From: Pithys albifrons albifrons
Taxonomy: Eukaryota > Chordata > Aves > Passeriformes > Thamnophilidae
DNA length: 64,000 nt
Direction of reading: 5' to 3'
Assembly (NCBI RefSeq): GCF_047495875.1
Contig: NC_092458.1
Coordinates: 104,534,227-104,598,226 of the forward strand
Part shown: piece after piece, positions 1 through 10,800 of the stretch
Layout: every line of letters begins with the position of its first letter
Numbering within the stretch: the stretch's first letter is position 1
Notes under the pieces: model-generated
Database searches by the model: none
Told to the model about the DNA's origin: nothing
What the model saw: the letters and a program-made list of their open reading frames with translations, nothing else
Made by a program: the position numbers and the translations under genes

Positions 1-194
1 AAGTCTCCGTGTTAAATGAAAATTACTTTCCACACCGATGTGCTGCTTTTGAACAAAGAAGTCTGTGTTTCCTTCTAACTCTTTAGTTTCACAACTGCTG
101 AGCTCCTCATTTCAGAATGGTTTCTATTCATGACAGATATTGAGAAAAAGTGGGTGATGTTTCACAAACAAAAAAACATTTGTAAGTCATATGA

Positions 195-558
195 CACTGA
201 GGGACCTGGGGTTGTGCAGCCTGGAGAATAGGAGGTTCAGAGGCGGTTGTCATTCTCTACAAGTGCGTGAAAGGAGTTTGTAGCCAGGTGAGGGTCAGCC
301 TCTTCTCCCAGGCAACCAGAGACAGGACGAGAGGACGTAGGCTCAAGCTGTGTCAGGGGAAGAATTTCTTCATTGAAAGACTTGTCAAGCACTGGAATAG
401 AATGCCTAGGGAGGTGGTAGAGTCATTGTTCCTGGAGGTGTGGAAGAAATGACTGGACATGGCACTTAGTGCCATGGTCTACTTGACAATATGGGGATCA
501 GTCAAAGGTTGGATTTGATGACATTTGAGGTCTTTTCCAACTTGAATGACTCTGTGAC
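195..558 (+). mobile_element. CR1 LINE, 3' end fragment
   Basis: This is the last part of CR1 ORF2 plus the 3' untranslated tail. The reading around 267-452 gives FSQATRDRTRGRRLKLCQG and then an HWNRMPREVVESL motif, the conserved C terminus of CR1 ORF2, broken from the upstream part by a small shift. The copy ends with the usual GGATTTGATGACATTTGAGG stretch and a decayed octamer tail (GAATGACTCTGTGA). It is 5' truncated, as most CR1 copies are, and has no target duplication that I can see. Divergence from the young copy at 32-34 kb is substantial, so this is an old insertion. Confidence 0.9.
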
Positions 559-1183
559 TTGTCAGTTTTAGCAGAAACCCATGGTATTCAGTGCCAGGGG
601 GGTAACCTTCAGATGGCAGCTGTATATTCAGTAGCTCGAGCTGTTCTCAACTTTAAAGAGAGATGATCTAATTTGCATTAACTTTAAGAAATTTCAACTG
701 TGGTTGCAGAAACATCTAACTAGGAGAAGTAATAAGGTGCCAGAGATGCTAATTTCTTATATGACTAAAACTGTGTGTGGAAAGTATCTTTGATAACATT
801 CCCATGGTTGTTATTGACAAAATTAGGGAAAATGATCAAAAGATGAATCATCTGATACTTACTTCAAACACATACGACAACATTCACAGCTGCAATTTGT
901 TCACTTTGACTATGTCCGTTGCACCTGTACCATGTAAGAATGGAGTAGAATAAAGCTGATTTAATATATATCCTGAGCCATCATGTTGAATACTTTTTTA
1001 AATGGGCTTTATGACCTGACAATAGATTTTTGGGGTAGTATTTGGTCATTTATGCCACTTATACTAAAAAGACAATAAAGTATGTGCAGCTTTTTCTTGC
1101 TTTCACTTTTTCTGTCATTATTACTTTGGAATAATTATTGTTTTCAGCCTGACCCTGATCTCTTCATCCACATCAATGCATCA

Positions 1184-1205
1184 GCTCCTGTGCAGGCACA
1201 GGAGC
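1184..1205. repeat. short perfect inverted repeat
   Basis: Arms GCTCCTGTGC and GCACAGGAGC are separated by 2 bases. The flanks carry a looser extension of the symmetry (TGCATCA on the left, TTGCATCA on the right, partly in the same sense). There is no sign of function. Confidence 0.6.
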
Positions 1206-1809
1206 AGCTGAAATTGCATCAGGCTGTGTGAATACTCCTGCTCCCATACACAGATTATCTACAGGGCCATCTCTCAGGCTGTTTCAAGGCAGCCCAGACA
1301 GTCTTACCTGAGAGTATAGGCAGCCTCACAGAGTGCTGTGACTGGCCTGAGTTAGCTGCATGGACAACTGACCTGGCCTTGAGAGACATCAGGGCATTTC
1401 TGCCTGTATAGTGTTGTATTGTCCAACGCGAGTGTGGTGACCCTACACAGAGCAAACTTCTATAATGCAGTTTGTGAGGAAAACAGTGGGAGTTGTCAAT
1501 CGACTTGAAGTGAAACCACATCAAAGAAGCTAGTGACCTCAGCAGCAAGTCAAATACTGGTAATTTTCTCATTTTTGTCACTTTCTGTCATTTCATTCTG
1601 TCACTCTCCAGTAAGCCTGGCATGTGCAGCAGAGTATTGCAATATGACAGCAGTTCAGCAACATGTTTGAGGTATAATTAGCATTGATTGGAGTCACTCA
1701 AACTAAGGAGTATATTTGATGGTAAGGAAGTGCTTTGTCTCAAAACCTAAATATTTGGAGTGTCCCTTGGCAGGTACCTATTTTATTTTTTGATCATCTG
1801 CTCTTTTGT

Positions 1810-1845
1810 ACCTAAACTAAATCTCCTTGAACCTAAACTAAATCT
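1810..1845 (+). repeat. 15-bp direct repeat, 21-bp period
   Basis: ACCTAAACTAAATCT occurs at 1810-1824 and again at 1831-1845, separated by CCTTGA. It looks like a small local duplication. Confidence 0.7.
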
Positions 1846-1849
1846 AGAT

Positions 1850-1935
1850 GCTTCTGTATTGGTGAAGGGTCTAGAGGTGAAGCCATATGTAGGAAAATGC
1901 TGGAATAAATGTCAAGGAGAGCTGCACTGGAAAAG
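1850..1935 (+). mobile_element. possible short CR1 fragment
   Basis: The stretch GGTGAAGGGTCTAGAGG followed by AAGCCATATG matches the CR1 ORF2 segment that encodes VKGLEHKPY in the copy at 33853-33883. The match fades after about 80 bases. It lies directly upstream of the LTR-like sequence at 2042-2630 and may be the left part of the CR1 that resumes at 2635. Confidence 0.4.
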
Positions 1936-2041
1936 CACCTCGAACCTGGAAAGATTCAACTACAAGACTTGTTATTTAAGTTTTAAAATTATGTTCTTGC
2001 TTGCTATGGGTTTTTTATTTGCAAAATTTGTGTCACCTCTC

Positions 2042-2630
2042 TGTTACAGCTCCCCTGCGGGGCAGTTACACCACACCCTGCCTTGTATTGTATCTACTCC
2101 TCCCTGTCTTCTTTGTGTCTCCCGGAGGCTTTTTGTTCCCTTAACAAACCATCAACCTGAGGTTGAGCATGTTACTCTTTCTTCCCAGGCTGGGTAATAA
2201 CCTCCCCGCCCTTGGGGCTTCCCTGGAACCAGGATATCACAGCAGCCTCCCCCCACGGGAAAACCCAGGGGTCGTAGGGCCTCCAGGTGCCCCCTCACCT
2301 CTCTGTACTCTTATTCCAAGGTGGGAAACCCCATGTGTGCCTCGTGGCTGGGGGGGCAGGGCCAGGGCTCCAGCCAGCCCTGTCCCTTTCCTTAATTCAT
2401 TGGTCAATGGACCTTTGACCCTGCCCCTTCCTCAGTTTTCCTCAGTCCAGCCTAGATCTGGGGTCTGCCCGCGGAGATCTGATATTACCTTGTGGATTGA
2501 ATAAACAGACTCTCTTGCTCTCCTTTGACTGGACTTGCCTGGGCTCCTTTGTCTCTGTCTCCCTCCTCTGTTCCCCTCGGACAAAGGGGAAGGCAGAGAC
2601 CCCTCTTCCTTCCCTTCAATGCTGCATAGC
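2042..2630 (+). mobile_element. endogenous retrovirus LTR (probable solo LTR)
   Basis: This block is GC-rich in an AT-rich setting. It begins TGTTACAG with an imperfect hairpin (CCCC-TGC-GGGG core at 2052-2062), carries a polyadenylation signal AATAAA at 2500-2505 on the plus strand, and then a pyrimidine-rich segment typical of R-U5. No gag, pol or env sequence adjoins it, so it is most likely a solo LTR. Both ends are uncertain: I found no clean target duplication next to a TG/CA pair. A frame of 113 codons inside it (2163-2504) is not a recognisable protein. Confidence 0.6.
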
Positions 2631-2634
2631 CATG

Positions 2635-3020
2635 TGAGGAGTGGCTGAGGTCACTTTGTTCAGCCTGAAGAAGAGGAGACTGAGGGGAGAGTCCTCCCAT
2701 GAGGAAGCAGAGGGGCAGGCACTGATCTCTTATCTCTGATAATCAGTGACAGGACACCAGGGAATGGTATTAAGCTGCATCAGGGGTAGTTTAGATTGGG
2801 TATTAGGAAAAGGTTCTTCACCTAAAGGATAGTCAGGCACTTGAACTGGCTGTCCAGCGAAGTGGTCACACCACCAAATCTGACAGAGTTCCAGAAACAT
2901 TTGTACAATGCTCTCAAGCACTTGATGTAACTCTTGATGTCCTGTGCCAGGCCAGCAGTTGGACTTTGATGATCCTTGTGGGTCCCATTGAATTCAGCAT
3001 ATTCTATGGTTCTATGATTT
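2635..3020 (+). mobile_element. CR1 LINE, 3' end fragment
   Basis: It starts with GGAGTGGCTGAGGTCAC and TTCAGCCTGAAGAAGAGGAG, the segment encoding the [15 protein letters not shown] region of CR1 ORF2. It continues through the GGTTCTTCACC and GTCAGGCACTTGAA segments and ends near 3020 with the decayed tail TCTATGGTTCTATGATT. Coding capacity is gone. It abuts the LTR-like block on its left. Confidence 0.85.
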
Positions 3021-5791
3021 ACAGAGAGATTCAAACATGACCCATTGCTGACTCCTTTGGGCTAAAGTTTTTCAAGAGAAGTATCAGTAAGATAGATAAT
3101 CTTTGTACTGGCTTTCTACATCAGGGTGAAATTCAGATTCATTCAGCAAAGCTTAGGAGAGGAGAGTCTGTTTAAATAAAAGCACTTGATTGCAGAGGCA
3201 CTGTTAGTCTATCACTGAAGCCACAGGAGAACAATCTCTCTCTGCATAGTAGGAAGAGAATGGAAAGATCACCATATATGTACCATTATCTGATGCCATT
3301 ATCAAGACCCTTCTGTCCTATGGTGCTCTCCCTAGGTGACAGGTCAGCTTACATGATCTGAATGTATTTAGGGCTTTTAGAAGTTTATCAGAGTTCTCCT
3401 TGGAATTTTACTTTTGTAGCTGACCATAAAAATTCATTCCAAAAGTTCGTGAAGTGTTGATAAGCACCAAAGTTCATTAAAATGAACTTTTTTTCCCTGA
3501 AACTATTTCTCATTGCTTCTCAGTACTCGTGAACCAAAACTGCTACAATTTGCTCTTCAGTATGGTTGATTAAATCCAGCTTATAGAACCTTTTTATTCC
3601 AGTTTTTCCTCAAAGGTTATAACACTAAGGATGATAAATAGTCATATGGAGTGACTAGGGAAAGAATTTGTCTCAAATTAATTTACCAGGACAAGTAAGT
3701 ACAGTGCAAATATCACTAGGATGACCAGATTTATCTACAATGTTCAGGCAGAGCTTTTTAAAAAAAAAGTACTGCCCAAGTTAATGACTAATGAAGAGAA
3801 GATGCAAAACCACTGGGGAACCTCAGAAGACAGATGAGCTGTTATATCAAAGATTATCTAAGTTAAGGTGTTTTATTTGTTATATCTTGCTTAAGTCATG
3901 GTTCTGCCCAATGTGAATTTCTCAACTAATAAAATTAAGATTCTTGAATTTTAGAGTGGCTAAGCATTTACATGCACAGCATCCAGCTTTGGCTGGGAGA
4001 CTGGATGTAAAATACTTACTGTGTAATATAAAACCATCTAATATCAATACAATCTGGACTTCACTACTGCTTCATGACAATGTGATAGTTTATTGTATAT
4101 GTTATTGTCTTTGTTCCAAAAGTTCAGCCATGTACTTGTTTGCTATTTTAGTGAAAAAATTAAATATTGAATGGAGAATTTCAGGGACTAAACTTTTTTC
4201 TTTTTCTTGCAGTTCTGTTCTCCATATCAAAAGCAATTAAATCTGGTAGAGCTACTTTATTTGGTTTACATGACAGGTTTGGGTAGCAGGGACACTGCAG
4301 GGGTGAGTGCTGTGAGAAGGCACCAGGAGCTCCCCAGTGTAAAAGCCAGTTTCAGCCAGCTTTGAGACAGACCCACTGCTGGCCAAGCTAAGCCCATCAG
4401 TGAGAGAGGAGTTTCTGACCATAACCCTCCTTGCTCATCCACCTCTGACACTCGAGGTCAGTAGGAGGATGTAGACCTGGGACTAAGGACATATGGAAGG
4501 AAGGCAGGTTTAGTTTTTGTTTTGTGTCCAACTATTGTACTCTGTTTTCAAATAGCCTTAAATTAAAGTAATTTCCCTGATTCAAGTTTGGTTTTCTTGT
4601 GGCAATAACTAGTGAAAAATGTCTGCCTCTTTATCTTTCCTGAGAGCTTTTTCATTGTATTTGCTTCTCTGGTCCTGGTGAGAGGACCTGAGGATAATGG
4701 CTTGGTGGGCATCTGGCAGCCTACAGCAGTTAATTCAAAGTTAATACCAGGAATTTTGCATATATTCTAGATATTAACTTTTTTAAATGGTAGACACTGC
4801 ACTTCAAACATCTCTCACAGGTTTATTCACATATACAAATATATATGTATATGCCTGTGGATATATAAAATGCCACATAGTGATATAAACCCAGCAATTT
4901 CAAAAGATGAGAAATACTTTGGTGCAATTATTTAAAACTAATATATCCCAGGATGACAGAAAAATTCCTCACAACATATTGTGTCTCACTATTCAAACGT
5001 TATGTCAAGTCCCACAAGAAATACAGAGGACTGTAACACTTTCTGGTTAATGTGTCAAGACTTGTGTTGACACATGCCATGTTATTTCCTAATGCAATGA
5101 ACTTATTAAAGAGAAAAAGATATCACTATGCTGTGACAGGCTTGATTTTTTGCTAATGCTTCTCCAGTGACCTCTGAATTACTGAAGCAATGAATTGTAT
5201 TGAGCATTAGAAATATCCCTTGTTCAGTTCCACTAAACAGTGTTTCTAACATCAAAACAGTTTTATTTTGAGGCATCATATATTTCTGCAGCTGGTCGAA
5301 AGGGGAAATGGAGATTTTGATATGAAGGAAGTTTTGAGAAGTAGTTTGTGATTTTGAAGTGCAGATGGAAATTGGGATATTTAGCTATGGGGACAAAAAC
5401 ACTTTAACACCTTTGACATTGACAAAGCTGAAGAAGAAATTTAAATATTTGAGTCAAGCTAGATTTCTTCCTTCTATGTCACGTGTTACAAAATGCAGCT
5501 GTGCTGTCCACCTGTACCTTAAAATGAGCAGCTGGATAGTTCTGCAAAAGGAGTCAGAAATAATTAGTGATGATTTCAATTTTTATAGCATGGACGTTCT
5601 GATTTTTTTCAACACTCTTCTGTGATTATCCCTTCATTTTTTAAGTTTGTTCATAGTTATTCATTCGGTAACTAATCATAATAACACTTTAGCGAGAGGA
5701 AACAGAAGCATATTCTGGCACTCTGATTTGACTTTGGAAATCCTTAGATCTTTGGAAATATTCACATAATAGTTTCACATGGAATGAATTC
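3021..5791. other. unique AT-rich DNA, no gene seen
   Basis: I see no exon, RNA gene or repeat beyond short AT runs (for example around 4835-4870). The open frames here are short and AT-driven. Confidence 0.5.
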
Positions 5792-5984
5792 CCAGGAATA
5801 ATTTCTTCACTTAGAGGGTTGTCATGCATTAGAATGGACTGCCCAGAGAAGTGGTGGGGTCACCATCCCTGAAGGTGTTCAAGAAACGATTTGTCATGGC
5901 ACTAAGTGCTGTGGTTGGTGGTGATCAGTCAAAGTTCGGACTTGATGATTTTGGAGGACTTTCCCAACCTATGATTCTATGATT
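5792..5984 (+). mobile_element. CR1 LINE, short 3' end
   Basis: It carries AATTTCTTCACTTAGAGGG, then AATGGACTGCCCAGAGAAGT, then GACTTGATGATTTTGGAGG, and ends with two octamer copies (ATGATTCTATGATT). This is the usual CR1 3' terminal 200 bases, severely 5' truncated. Confidence 0.93.
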
Positions 5985-7764
5985 TTCTTTACTGCCTCTG
6001 AAAAATGTTAAGGATAACAATTTGTCCTTTTTATTCTTTCACTGCATTAATCTAAATTAATTTTATGTTGCATAAAGACACAGGCTTATCTTTCTTTGCT
6101 CCCAATGTTTTTCCTGTCATATGTGCACACAGAAAGCTACAGGTGGGTTTTTAACATTTGCCAGTGCTATATTCTGGTCACCTCCATCTGCCTAAATCAC
6201 TAACGTCTGTTGGTCCCAGAAAAACCAATTTTATTCTCCTTCAGTTTGCCATTAAAATCTATTGGTCAGCAAGAATTATCTAATTTACATGTTATACATC
6301 CAAGACTCCTTGCTGCTTTCATCAGTACTGGCCTCAGACACATAGCTCTAACACAAATCATTTATTTTTTCAGACACAAATAGATTTTTTTTTCCTCCTA
6401 CTGTTCTTTAAAATCCACTATCAAAGCTGGCCAAACACTGGCTGTGGTCTTTTCTAAGTTAATCACCTTGTTTCTCTCTGCAGGCTATAGTGAAGATTAG
6501 ACTTTTCTTGAAACAAATTATTCTAAACTATCTTGGACACTGTCTTGGACCAGATCAACTTTCCCCTTTTCTTCTCCATTGATTATATGGATATGTAGTT
6601 ATATATTTTATTTATCTTGAGTTCAGTATTAGGGATCTTGCCTGAAATAAAAATAAAACAAGTATAAACTGTTAAAGAAGTTAACACAGTCTGCGCCATT
6701 AATACATTCCCTGTCAGCAGATTTCTTAGCAAAACAATTTATAGATTACTTTTAAAATTCTCATTCTTAGCAATAATCGACATTACATAACTATGAAGAA
6801 TGTGTATGCAGGTGGTTCTAGAATTTCCTTTTATTTTCTTGTAACAGTACACACTTAAGAAAATGACCAGTTTACTTGTCACAGAAATAATTTACATAAT
6901 CACATTTTTATCATAGTAATCAGTAAATACATTGAAAATCATCATGTCTGAATGTTTAAATGAGCTGATTATTTAATGTGGGAGTGCCCTGAGTGGGAAG
7001 AGTGCATTGTGCTTGATCAGTCTTACTTGTTTAGTCTTTAGCTGTAAGTGATCTCAGTGAAGTACCCTCCTGAAATTTAATGAAACAAAGGTGATCACAT
7101 AAAGGGGGTTATTTTTATTGTTTTCTGTTTATCTGCCTCAGGAAAAATGTCACCTTGTATTTAATTATATTTTCATTTTCTGAAGTTCTCTTCTTAAAAA
7201 TTCATGATGGAAGAAATTAGATGTTCTCTTTAGTCCTGAATATGACTTTGGGTTTTTTTTCCCCTTCAGTTTTATTAGTTATTATTATTTCCTTCCAAGG
7301 GCCTTTGTAAGTCGAGGATTAACATGTGCCCTTTCCCCACAGAAGTTAACTGCTGACATCTCCTGCTGTCTTACTCAAGGGGATGGTGGGAGCAATGCTT
7401 GCTCCAGTAGCTGAAACAGCAGCAGAAGTGTTCTTCAGAAGTGATGTGCAACAAAATACAGTATGATTTCTAGCATTTTCCCTCTTTTTAACTAACCAAA
7501 CAACAAAACCAGCCTCATGTTTAGCTTGTCTTTTGCTCTATTTCAGTCTGTTGTTCCTCATAAAGGCAAAGTGTGCTCCCAAGAAGTCTCCTGAAGGGGA
7601 AAGAGGAAGCAGCAAATGAGCTGGTACCAACAGCAGCTGGCTGGATGATGAATGGGAGTTTCCTGTCTTTTATCAAAGGCATTGGCAGGCATTCATTCTC
7701 ATCCAGATTTCAAAAATGCTGTGAATAACACTCAGTAGCTTCCTACAGATGTCTGGAAACAACC

Positions 7765-7766
<2 letters not shown>
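5985..7766. other. unique AT-rich DNA, no gene seen
   Basis: I see no coding or repeat signal apart from short homopolymer runs (T-run near 7253-7260). Confidence 0.5.

Positions 7767-7820
<54 letters not shown>
7767..7820. repeat. (AC)27 microsatellite
   Basis: 54 bases of uninterrupted AC dinucleotide. The minus-strand open frame across it (poly-Cys-Val) is an artefact of the repeat. A perfect array of this length is expected to be length-polymorphic. Confidence 0.98.
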
Positions 7821-7822
<2 letters not shown>

Positions 7823-10800
7823 CATGTCATAACTATTGGGCCAATGATTCACTGTGACTGGGTTTGCACAGTTCTCAGTTTTCATGGGAGGCAGTATATA
7901 ATTTACTAATTTTAGTTTAAGAGGGATGTTTTGAGGAGCACTCCTAACTCAAGGACTGCCACTTGTCCTGGCTTTTTAAAGTCAGTATTCACTGCTGAAG
8001 GGGGATTGCTGCTTGTCTGGTAACAGATTATTCCTCTCTCACCTACAGATAAGTCTGTACTTGATCTGCAAGTGTGAGCAGATCGCATGCTGTCCCACAC
8101 CCTGAGAGACATTACCGGTAAGCAAAGCTCCTGATTCACTTTGATTGCTGTACAAAATAGAAATGAGATGTGTTAGGTGGTGCAATGGAGAGGAGCTGCT
8201 TTGTTGGAATTAAAGAACCTGTGATTAGAGCTAATTTTGCTGTTGGCTTTGAGTTTTCCTTTTGCCAGTGATCATGAAGGAGATAAACCAGATGATTTGG
8301 AAAATGCAGTTGAATTCTGACAGAAAAACAAACCTGCTTTTACAGCTAAATTGTAAGTGTAGCATTATTATCAAGAGAAGAGGAAAGGAGACTCATGCCT
8401 CCACCATGTGTTTTCCTCCCAGCAATACAGTGACTCTGAAATGTTGGCACTAATCATGAAATGTGAAGAGTGGTTTAAACTTTGTTTTCTCTAATTCTGG
8501 AATGTGTTTTTCACATTTAGTTGATGTTTGTTATAAACAAACTCAGAACTGTGAAAAATCTTCATACTTTTCTCTCCTATGAACTTAAACCATGAAGATA
8601 CAGTTCCTAAATTATACCTTTCTATATTTGAAAATTTTCTCCAAGGCAATTATTTTGCATCAGAATCCTTGGAAAAGGTTATGTTCCATTCATCTCTTGA
8701 TGAGAAATCCATCTTCAGTTGATAAATTTGTTCACACGAAGATCTGAAACCTGTGAATAAAGAACACTATATAAATCTCACACATTATCCTCATTATTGA
8801 TTTAGGTACATGATTTAAATGGATGTGATGACAATTTGTTATAAAAATAGACAGCCTCCACAAACTCACTGCCTAGCTAAGATACACTCACGAAACTTGT
8901 CAGTATCCCCCTAATTCCCAGTGTTAGTGCATGTTTTTATAAGTGGTCAAAGGCTCACTGCAGGTTCATGTTAAGAGTTGTAAATAAGATTAATGGTAGT
9001 GCTGCTCAGCCTATTTATTACTTGTCACTTGTATATATTTCCACATCACCCATGACTTTAAAACAAATGAACTTAAATGTTGTTAAATTGACAGAGCATT
9101 GCTAACTTTTCTCCACATATGTAGTCTATTCTTGTTCTATACCTTGGTCATTCTAAAATGCACTTATCTTTGATATTATGGCAACAAGTGTTTTAAACAT
9201 GCACAGAGAGATTATATTACTTAAGCAATAGCTGAAATCATCTCTGATTCTATTTCTCACTTTTTCACCAAGCTTTATTTGCTTTGAAAATAAGTATCTG
9301 AGGGCCCTTTTTTAAGTGATTTTATTTTCTTCTCTTACATATTAAACTGTTAAAGTGGGGGAAAACGTGTCCTTTTTTCCTACAAAATTAGAGTTATCAG
9401 CCTTTTTGACCAATGGAAAGAAATCATGTGACATGCATAAGCACAAATCTTGGTTTTCTTTCATTGTTTAATATTATCTATGATGTAATAGTTACAACAT
9501 AGAGCTTAATGTGCAGAAAATTTATTCCTTCACTGTTTGTTTTAGGGTTTTCTCCCCCTAATATTTCTATTCCTGTGTCTGACACACTTAGTCTTCTACC
9601 AGTCACATTCTTAAAAATTCCTTCAAGTGGGTGCTCAAAACCTGTGGCAAATACAAAAAGAGTCAGGGCCTTGCATATACTGAAAATTTCATGTCTCAAT
9701 CCTCTTTCCAGTCCATGGATCAATCCATTTGGATACATAGCCCTTCCTTAACTAAATTTGAGGCACTGGTTACTTAACAAAACTCTTGCTATTTAATATT
9801 TGTAAATAGGATAAGTTCTGGACCAAAATTTTATTGCTGTTTTAATTATAGAGAACCTTAAACTTTTGTCTTGCACAACTTTTATAAACTTTGGTAAACA
9901 AGAAGCAGCTGTCCTGTACATGAAGAAGGCTTTTGCCCAAATAGGAAAAATGTAATTCACTAGCATGAAAATCTGCAATCTGAAAAACTGACTAATAAAC
10001 TGACTTGTATTTCTTAGCATCTTGTTTGGGTACTTAAGAAAATAGGAGGTGAAAGGCATTTTCATTAAGATACTGAGTCGACAGCCAAACACACATGGAA
10101 TAATCTCTTTGTTCTAGGTAGCAGAGGGGAAAAGTTAATTCAGGCCAGATGTATGCATGATTTATCCATATTTCTGAGCATTTTTAGATGCTTTCATTAG
10201 TATTTGTCTGTGTTTCTGTTAGATATATGATAACAGATTGTGATTGTAACTGTATTCATGAAAAGATGCCAGGATTGTGCTGTGGAGTATATGAGTCATA
10301 TGTTGACTTTACAGTTTGTGCATTGATTTGGGAAAAAAAATAAAAGTTATTTTTTTTAATTAATAAATACATAAAATGATGCTTAGAAAGCAAACTTTAT
10401 CCTGGAGTGCAAGAACTCTGTCAAAAAGTCTCTCCTGTGTTACTTCTGTGTTTGTGCAGCTGAATCTTACCTTTTGTGGCAGTGAAAACTTTGCATCAAG
10501 GATTCTTTTGAATTACTGTGACGTAGAAATTCTTTCGTAACAAGGCATGAGGTCTTACAGCCTCTGGCTAAAAGTGTACTACAGCAGGAAAGAACACAAC
10601 TGTCAACTGAGATAGAAGCTTGGTTTCTTCTTAAACTCTGTGAGCATTCCTTGATCCAATTCAGGCTAAATAGATCACTACAAGATATCTTCTGTTTCAG
10701 CTAAGCAAGTTGAAGATGTTCAGAGTTAATAATTTCTGCAATCACACTGTACACATATACATCTTCTCAAACAGTCATATGAACAAACCTCACCTTAACA

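Larger units (their letters stand above)
559..1849. other. unique AT-rich DNA, no gene seen
   Basis: No recognisable exon or repeat. It holds a 10-bp inverted repeat at 1184-1205. A minus-strand open frame of 108 codons at 1255-1581 has no recognisable domain, and I treat it as chance. Confidence 0.5.

Noticed and set aside
1255..1581. 108-codon minus-strand frame as a gene or processed pseudogene
   Set aside because: No known domain, no splice or polyadenylation context, and no codon bias that stands out.
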